DNA of 64,000 nt from Liquidambar formosana. Its lineage: Eukaryota; Streptophyta; Magnoliopsida; Saxifragales; Altingiaceae. Under the pieces are notes generated by a model that searched no databases, had not been told where the DNA came from, and saw only the letters and a program-made list of their open reading frames with translations. Shown one piece after another: positions 58,001 through 64,000 of this stretch (position 1 is its first letter; each line of letters starts with the position of its first letter). The stretch covers positions 33,118,853-33,182,852 of the forward strand of contig CM077832.1 in NCBI GenBank assembly GCA_039720395.1. The letters run 5' to 3'. Position numbers and translations under genes: made by a program.

Positions 58001-59153
58001 AACAGAGAGACCAAAGACAAGTGATCTGTGGAAAAGAATATGCAGAGAAAGAGTTACCATAGAAAATCAGAAGACTACATGTGTGTGTGTGTGGAAGAAA
58101 TACAAGTTTGGAAGAAAAGAAAAAGGGAAAAAAAGGTTGGTTAAACTAAGATGCCAAAAAAGGCTGTATGTGTCTCTGAGTGTGCATACTAGAACAAGTA
58201 GGAGCAATTAATCAATTAGGAGTGGCGAGCAAACTCAATTCAGTATTCCTTCAAGTTTCTGGAGGAAATCGTTTGGTCAACCAAAAAATAAGGGCAGGCT
58301 ATTGCCACCACAAAATTTCCTAAGCACCCCCCACTTGTTTTAAACTTTCTAGGTTTTATGAAGAATATAAAAGTTTTTCACAAAAACTAGCCAGTGTTGT
58401 CCACTAGAAAACATCATTTTGAACAACTTTATAGAAGAAAGTTGTCCCAAAATCTTTCGTTTAAGTGGACTTTTTGGCATTTACAATATTTGTTTCATTT
58501 TTACAGAATTTTTCATGAAAAATGATCAAAAAGTCCACTTAAATGACAGATTTTGGGAAAATTTTCTTCTACTAAGTTGTTTAAATGATGTTTTCTAGTG
58601 GACAACATGGTCGGTTTTTGTAAAAACCTTTTATATTTTTCATAAAACCTTGAAAAGTTTAAAATAAGTGGGGGGTGCTTAGGAAATTTTGTGGTGGCAG
58701 TAGCCATCCCCCAAAAAATTAATAGCTACCCAATTTAGAAAAGAACAATAAGAGAGTGTAAAATTCTATATAATTTGAAGAGAGAAAAATCAATACCGAG
58801 TGTAAGTCTCTTTTACCTTTTCAGAAGGTTTATTTGCTTCTTGATCGTACTTGTTAGAAGGTGGTCCTAGGCTTCCATGTGAAGTATCCTCTGACTAGAA
58901 TAATTGAATTATAAATACAAGTTAAGCAAATAAATTGGAAAAATATGGCCCACACTACAAAAAACCAAGTTGAGAAAACTAAAATAATTCGCACCTGGTT
59001 GTCTAGCTTAGTGTCCACCTCTAAAATCGTGGATGCAGGTGTATTTGGGCAGCCATTACCTTTGAAGTTTTCTCCCCACATGGCAATCGGATGGACTGGC
59101 TCATATATACCCATCCTTCTTGTGTGGACAAACTGGGTCGACGGAGAGTTCAT
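50707..59153 (-). CDS. TGA1/TGA4-type bZIP transcription factor, 363 aa
   Basis: Eight coding exons on the minus strand: 59153-58995, 58894-58817, 57510-57451, 57334-57257, 57151-57088, 55487-55216, 53155-52928 and 50859-50707. All junctions are GT..AG and in frame, totalling 363 codons plus TAG, against 368 and 364 for Arabidopsis TGA1 and TGA4. The N-terminus MNSPSTQFVHTRRMGIYEPV is the TGA1/4 type. The basic region VQRRLAQNREAARKSRLRKK is exon 3, the leucine zipper is exon 4, and the DOG1-type domain (FEMEYGHW, FFLWIGGFRPSELLK, QAEDALSQGMEKLQ, GLLTLGEYFQRLRALSSLWA) fills exons 6-8. Family members bind TGACG motifs and work with NPR1 in salicylate and systemic immune responses. Cys167 and Cys261 are present, but the position of the first redox cysteine is Tyr255. 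Gene structure looks intact. Confidence 0.93.
52639..52666. repeat. Poly(A) tract in the last intron of the TGA gene
   Basis: About 24 consecutive A lie within the intron between exons 7 and 8 (50860-52927). The rest of this 2.07-kb intron is AT-rich with no recognised transposon. Nearby CATGCATG-type words at 52710-52770 form small palindromes. Confidence 0.8.
53352..53768. mobile_element. MITE in TGA intron 6
   Basis: The left end AGGGTGCATTTGGATGCACT and the right end, read inward, AAGGTGCTGTTTGGATAAGC are inverted repeats of the GTGCxxTTTGGAT type common among plant hAT-like MITEs. The interior has AGGTAGTAGAAAATTTTCAC and related complementary words. Non-coding. Confidence 0.6.
53882..54600. 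repeat. Low-complexity CCACCC/ATCACC region in a likely MITE
   Basis: It begins GGGCACGTTTGGTGTGCAGA, a typical MITE end, but the right end is not clear. From 54008 to 54345 the plus strand is dominated by CCACC, CATCACC and ACCACC words, almost free of G. This is a strongly strand-asymmetric tract. It lies in intron 6 of the TGA gene. Confidence 0.5.
55028..55074. repeat. T26G21 homopolymer junction
   Basis: A T run of about 26 is directly followed by a G run of about 21, in TGA intron 6. Such tracts can form G-quadruplex or triplex structures and their lengths are often misassembled. Confidence 0.9.
55709..55863. mobile_element. 155-bp MITE in TGA intron 5
   Basis: The left end GGGAATTACAAATTGGTCCG and the right end CGGACCAATTTGTAATTCCC are perfect inverted repeats of about 22 bp. 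A partial relative lies at 1385-1505. The interior is AT-rich and non-coding. Confidence 0.8.
56637..56835. repeat. 75-bp tandem repeat, about 2.6 units, in TGA intron 5
   Basis: CAAAAGCATCCAAGCATCAC-type words recur at 56641, 56716 and 56791. The units also share ATTCAGTCAGCTAGGCCTG. A 98-codon frame crosses it only because 75 is a multiple of three. It lies inside an intron and opposite the gene direction. Confidence 0.85.
58290..58710. mobile_element. Mutator-type MITE (family M1, copy 3) in TGA intron 2
   Basis: It is a complete copy with 9-bp target duplications CCAAAAAAT (58281-58289, 58711-58719). Terminal repeats are GGCTATTGCCACCAC, then AAAATTTCCTAAGCACCCCC, and their complement. 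The arms pair over nearly the full 421 bp. It has no coding capacity and is spliced out with the intron. Confidence 0.85.
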
Positions 59154-60622
59154 GCTCTCTGGATTGATAATGGAGGCAACTCAGTGAGCTATCAGCATCA
59201 TCACATACTCTCAGCAATGAAAAATAAAGATAGGAAGCTGGAAATAAATAAATATAAGATACATATCAGAACTATTAGAATTTTCAAGGTTAAGATTTTA
59301 GAATTATTAGAGTTTGAACTGGTATAGATGCAATGCAAAACAATGTAATTAACAGAAGATATGACAAGTTGCTCTGTTTTGGCAATATATTTTGCATATT
59401 TCAAAAGTGCACTGAAGATATTGCTCAACACAGTACCATAAAGTTAACACTTTTCATGTGTTCAAAAGGCCAAAAGAGTACGTGTACGCCTCAGTAACAC
59501 CAATTCATGATCAAAGCTACCGAAATAATAACAAGTCAAACCAAAGAGGGAATGGGCGTACAGGAGAAGTCAAGAATGAGTTTGGAGATGTGACCACAGT
59601 TGACAGTGTGGGATTGGTTTCGTGTATATCATGAAATGACACATTTTAGTTTTTAAATGGCTGCTATTTTTACTTAATGGGCCATCGCCCCCATTGACTA
59701 TAATGGACAATTTATTAAATTATATGTAAAACATAATAGACACCCAACATGCCAAACTAGAATTGCATAATTTAAACCTTAAAACAACTTGGAATTCAAA
59801 TTTGGAAATGAAAGAGTGAGAACAACTGGCATTTAAGCCAACATAAAACCAACACATTTCTTGATAATGCAAAAATGGAAGGCTTACCTAGTGTAGGTAC
59901 ACCACAACAACATTAAAACCCTTCCAAAAGTTGATGAAACTTGATGCACATTAAGAGCTTTTTTTACGAAAAGTAAGTAGATATATATGCTTCTTGAAAA
60001 GATAAAAGAAAAAGAAAATTCACACAGATCACCATCTCAACCGATTATAACATGTTCAAACTCAGATGTTGATACCTATCTTAAATTCTCTGTTCCTTAC
60101 AGCACTGGTATGATGTTTTTTGCAGGATGCCTTACAGAATGTTAATTTTAGCTTCCCTAGAGATGTAAATTTTCAAAAATTTTGTAAAAACAGTGGTGGG
60201 TGGACTAAAGGGGCATCCATAATTCCATATATGTATATATAACCCAAGCCACCTCGACTGCTATAAGTTTTATGCAGAATGAAGTATAACATTGAGTTAA
60301 AAGTTGACAAAGTTCCATAGTTGTCCTGGGTAAGGTAGTAATTTAGCAAACCACTCAAAAGCTACCAAAATGAATACTAATTACTAGATATGGTGCTCAA
60401 CGAAAGTAAAAGCTGCTACTGTAGTGAAATGATTGTGGCAAGGTGGAGGAGGACAAGGACTAAACAGAAACAAGAGGTGCCGATTATAAGGTCAAAAGAA
60501 CAAAAATACTAAAGGGATAATGATTCGAGAAATCGAACGCTGAAAAGGCCTTCCTTGACAAGCGTTTCATTGCCGCCCATATAACATCTACAAAACGAGA
60601 TAATAAATTCAACTTCAAAGAG

Positions 60623-60627
<5 letters not shown>

Positions 60628-60705
<78 letters not shown>

Positions 60706-60711
60706 AGAGGG
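60628..60711. repeat. Compound (TA)n(GA)n microsatellite in the TGA 5' UTR intron
   Basis: About 16 TA units are followed by about 24 GA units with few interruptions. It lies in the region between the first coding exon and the putative 5' leader exon. Confidence 0.85.
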
Positions 60712-61450
60712 TGGGGGGAGAGTCTGAGACGCTTATTTCCGACTTTTTGAACAAAGCACACAGAAAAAGAATTCAGTCAACAAACCACAATAGAAAAAGA
60801 AATTACCCTTTTTCTCACCAAAGCAAATAGCACACATATTTACAAAGCTTTCACGATAAAATCAGAAACCCAACAAAAGAAAATTGAAAAACATAGATTT
60901 CATTTTTCTAATTTATAATTTATACGTATATTTAGATCGCCACCCAAGAAAAAAGTAGAAACACTGAAAACAACAAATCATAATAAAGTGAAGTTTCTTT
61001 TTATCTTTTCTTTTACATCAATCCCACAACATTATTCATCCAATCCAAATCCACAGCTCAACTCATATCAGAACTACCATATTCAATTACCCTCTGTTTG
61101 CCGAGAAGACTAAAGGGAAAAACAAAAACAGCAACAGAAGCTTGAAGTTCTGCATTTTCTACTGTTTAGTTCGTAAGAAATCGAAAACTCATCCGATTAA
61201 CTATACAAAACATCATTGAGTCCAGGAACCCAACCATAAAGTTTCGGTTTTTTCCTCTCTTTTCTCTTCCTCTGGTTTCTCGGCAACCAAACAAACATTC
61301 CATCAAATTTAATATACATCTATAAGGAACTAGTAAACTTCTACACTTACTAACGTCGATCAAACATACCCCACCCCCCCCCCCCCCCCCCCAAAAAAAA
61401 AAATGAAACTGGAACCTTCAACGATCAGCACAGAGAATAAGAGGCCGAAC

Positions 61451-61640
61451 CTTTCAAAGTGGCTTTGAACTTTGAAGAAAATTTTCCCGCTCAAATTCCA
61501 GCTCCTTGAAGACCAATACCACTACCGAACTGAGGCTTGTGAAATTCGAATCGAAACTCTACTCTCTGCGAAACCCTAATCCGACCCATCCGTCGATTGC
61601 GGGAGCAAGAAATGGTGTGTGAAACAGAGAGAGAGAGAGA
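61451..61640 (-). other. Putative 5' UTR exon of the TGA gene
   Basis: On the minus strand a leader rich in CTCTCT (61629-61640) runs to CTTTGAAAG|GTTCGG, a plausible donor at 61451/61450. The acceptor before the start codon may be near 59189, giving a ~2.3-kb leader intron; that acceptor is weak. Plant bZIP genes often have such a leader intron. A TTAGGGTTT motif occurs in the leader. Confidence 0.45.
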
Positions 61641-62654
61641 GAACACTAAAACAGCTTAAAAAAGAGAAACCAAAAACAAAATAAAGTGTATTTGTATTGG
61701 TGATTATGAAATTATTGCTTGTTTCGGGTATTTGTGTGCTACAGTCAAAGATTACACAAGCGTCGTCGTCGTCGTCATAGTCATACTTCCACTAACTGGA
61801 GCTAATGTGCGCACCAGGTCATGTCTACACTTCTCCCCACACACAACTTCCATCTCTTAACCTGCGCACCCTCCCCCCCCCCCCACCAAAAGGTCGAAAA
61901 TATTTCTCTCTCTCGGGCTTTCTGGCGTCTTCGGTGGAGACGTCATTTCACGGTGAGGTTGACGGCCGATAAGTTTTCGGCGGCCACTCGCGTATAGAGG
62001 GCGTGGGTGATGCGAATTTGTAATCGCGGGAAAAAGATCCCTGCCCGACCTGCTCCCGCGGTGAATTGAGGGGGATGCAGCGTGTTGCGACGCTCCTTTA
62101 AGTGCGAGTGGAGCTCGAATTTTCTGCTTAATTATGATAACGGCTACTGGATGTCTGGATTCTCTTTTCTCCTCTTGTGGGCTCTTTTAATAATTTTAGA
62201 TTTTTTTCCCCCCATAATTTTTGGGCAATTTATAGATTGACTCCTTTTACTTAAACGCATATTCATTTTTCACCCTTTCGATTTTTTTCAAATATTTTGA
62301 TCTCCTACCCGAGATGGAAATCCTCACTTTTCACTTTCTTGTCAATTAAAAATTAGGTTTTTAGAAAATGGTCACGTGCAAGTATTTTCATGACAAAATT
62401 ACCCTTATTTGATGAGAATGCCTTTGTTGGTTTTATATTGCTTCATAATTCATGAAGAAAAATTCAATGTTTGGTTATTTGATGTAAAACTAATAGTGGT
62501 GTTTTATTCAAATGGAGGTATTTTTGTTATAAAAAACCTATGAGAGGGGCACTTGCAATGAGCGTGACCACTTTTCATCCAAAAAAAAAAAAACCTAACA
62601 TCTGATTGACGGAATGATGAAAATGAACGATTTCCTATACTATAAGGATTAACC
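61641..62654. other. Upstream region of the TGA gene
   Basis: The part 61750-62110 is GC-richer than the rest of the window, includes a (CGT)n tract at 61761-61775 and has TGACG-type motifs. From 62220 it becomes AT-rich with no recognised feature. No divergent gene is visible. Confidence 0.45.
61941..61964. promoter_or_regulatory. Paired TGACG motifs upstream of the TGA gene
   Basis: CGTCA at 61941-61945 (TGACG on the minus strand, in an ACGTCAT context) and TGACG at 61960-61964 form an everted pair about 300 bp upstream of the presumed transcription start. Another CGTCA is at 61773-61777. TGACG is the core bound by TGA factors. Function is inferred only. Confidence 0.35.
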
Positions 62655-62869
62655 CTCTATTTGGTTCATGGATTCTATCAAGGAAAAAAAAAGGAAGGGA
62701 AAAAAAATGAGGAGGAAAGAAAATAAAAGGAAAATATAAAATCATATCAAGCCAAAATTATACTAATTTTTCTTTTTCTTTCAATTTTCCATTGCAACCA
62801 AATAAAGAAAAGTACAATTCCTTCTATTTTATTTTTTTTCCTTGATAAAATCCGCAAACCAAATAAAGC
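62655..62869. mobile_element. MITE with CTxTATTTGGTT ends
   Basis: The left end CTCTATTTGGTTCATGGATT, then CTATCAAGGAAAAAAA, is inverted at the right end TTTTTTTTCCTTGATAAAA, TCCGCAAACCAAATAAAG. The arms are about 40 bp. The interior is A/T-rich. Confidence 0.65.
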
Positions 62870-62878
62870 CTAAAGGTT

Positions 62879-62916
<38 letters not shown>

Positions 62917-64000
62917 AGAAGAAGAAGAAGACAACTTGAAAGATGCGCAATGAAAAAAGATTAAAATTAAAGGGGTCATTTTGTAATTTTTCTTTTTTTG
63001 TTTCCTTTACGAGGGGATTATAAATATGAGAAGGTGACAATCTGGAATGAATACTCACCAAAGGCCTCACCTTGACATATGAAATGCAATTTATTCTAAA
63101 TATTTTTTTTCTAATTATTTTGTTTCATGATGTGACGTAGCATGTACTAAGAAAATGCTTTTAAAAAAAATTTATGTGTTGATAGGATTGATATATAAGA
63201 GAATAAATTAAAAATAAAAATTAAGAATTAACAGCATTACTATTTTACATTGGCTTCACTCTTGGACTGTATTAACTTTGGCTACTTTTTACACCACAGA
63301 GCTAGTGCTTGAGTGCTTTAATCTTAGAACCAATCTTACACAAGTCCCATCAAGGATAATGAACAAAAGAGTACGTCTCCCATGTCCTACTCTCAATGTG
63401 AAAGGTAATGTCATGTTCATTGTCTCAACGATTCCTCGCAGCAAATATCTCATATTCAAATCCATTACCCCTCTCAATGAACAATTTTCAAAATGTGTCA
63501 TGAATGAGGTCATTTCATTTCAAACTTACTTTCTTGCTAGCTTGTAAACTACACTGCATCAAATGGGTGCAAGGCCATCCATACTAATGCTGCCCAATTG
63601 AATCATGGAAGCATAAGAATAGAAGATTGTGTTCAAGAGAATATATTGCTGCATGTTCACTTAGGGTTACACTAATTTTCATGCAAATACAAAAACTTTT
63701 TCTGAGATTTTGTCATAATAGCATGATCTTGAAATTTTCAACTTTGACATTTTGTACTATAAGTATAAAACCCATCCATGGTATAGAAGAGCTCCTTTGT
63801 TCTCTCTCTTCTATCCTTTTGGTAAACTTGATATAGACTTATTTATCGATTTTTTTTATAAAAAAAAATTATAAGATTTTTAGTCCATCAAAAATTAATT
63901 ATGATTTTTTTTATTATGATTGATGGAATTTTATGCGACAATATCTATCTATTTATGCCCTCTTACAATTTTATAGCGCATTTTAGTGAATCAAAAGTTC
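62870..64000. other. AT-rich terminal segment, nothing recognised
   Basis: It starts with a 34-base A run (62881-62914) followed by GAAGAAGAAG. Frames of 89 and 69 codons between 63278 and 63836 have no recognised motif and no promoter context. A transcribed gene just beyond the window cannot be excluded. Confidence 0.45.

Noticed and set aside
40818..61403. Recurrent C-run/A-run or T-run/G-run junctions (40818, 41107, 55028, 61374) as a functional element
   Set aside because: Homopolymer junctions are common slippage products and assembly artefacts in plants; nothing else links these sites.

Overview
The window is nuclear DNA of a flowering plant, most likely a eudicot. It is AT-rich, genes have GT..AG introns, and long stretches are filled by nested transposons, MITEs, SINEs, microsatellites and tandem arrays. 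The species cannot be fixed from the sequence alone. Only about five protein-coding loci of ordinary kind are visible; the rest is repeat-derived or featureless.

Layout. 1-3.8 kb: nested DNA transposons (an hAT-type element carrying a Mutator-type MITE, then several foldback elements). 3.9-9.3 kb: a degenerate direct duplication (copies near 3.9-4.9 and 6.5-7.8 kb), a solo LTR and short coding fragments resembling eIF4A and a PPR protein. 9.9-10.5 kb: an unrecognised 220-codon ORF. 11.1-15.7 kb: two abutting tandem arrays, a 69-bp minisatellite and a 3.7-kb array of short GGTCAC-containing units. 16.8-18.8 kb: more MITEs. 19.1-23.2 kb: an ACA12/13-type autoinhibited Ca2+-ATPase gene with a frameshift and eroded catalytic motifs. 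23.7-26.7 kb: a MITE holding a SINE, then a Helitron-like element. 28.2-32.35 kb: a complete LTR element that carries only gag. 34.9-45 kb: two related cysteine-rich secreted peptide (defensin-like) genes on opposite strands, separated by duplicated repeat modules, LTR-derived sequence and a LINE fragment. 45.2-46.7 kb: four copies of a ~390-bp tandem repeat. 47.1-48.3 kb: a broken DYW-class PPR gene. 50.7-61.6 kb, minus strand: an apparently intact TGA1/TGA4-type bZIP transcription factor in eight coding exons. 61.6-64 kb: its promoter side plus a MITE and AT-rich sequence.

The genes form no operon or pathway. The defensin-like pair and the TGA factor both fit plant immunity in general terms, but their proximity shows no functional link. 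The most unusual items are a ~1.24-kb near-perfect palindrome inside a defensin-like gene intron, the calcium-pump gene that keeps the phosphorylated Asp but has lost most other signature motifs, the TGA factor in which one of the two redox-switch cysteines is Tyr, and the 69-bp array that is largely open on both strands. I did not find convincing evidence for an entirely new biological system.
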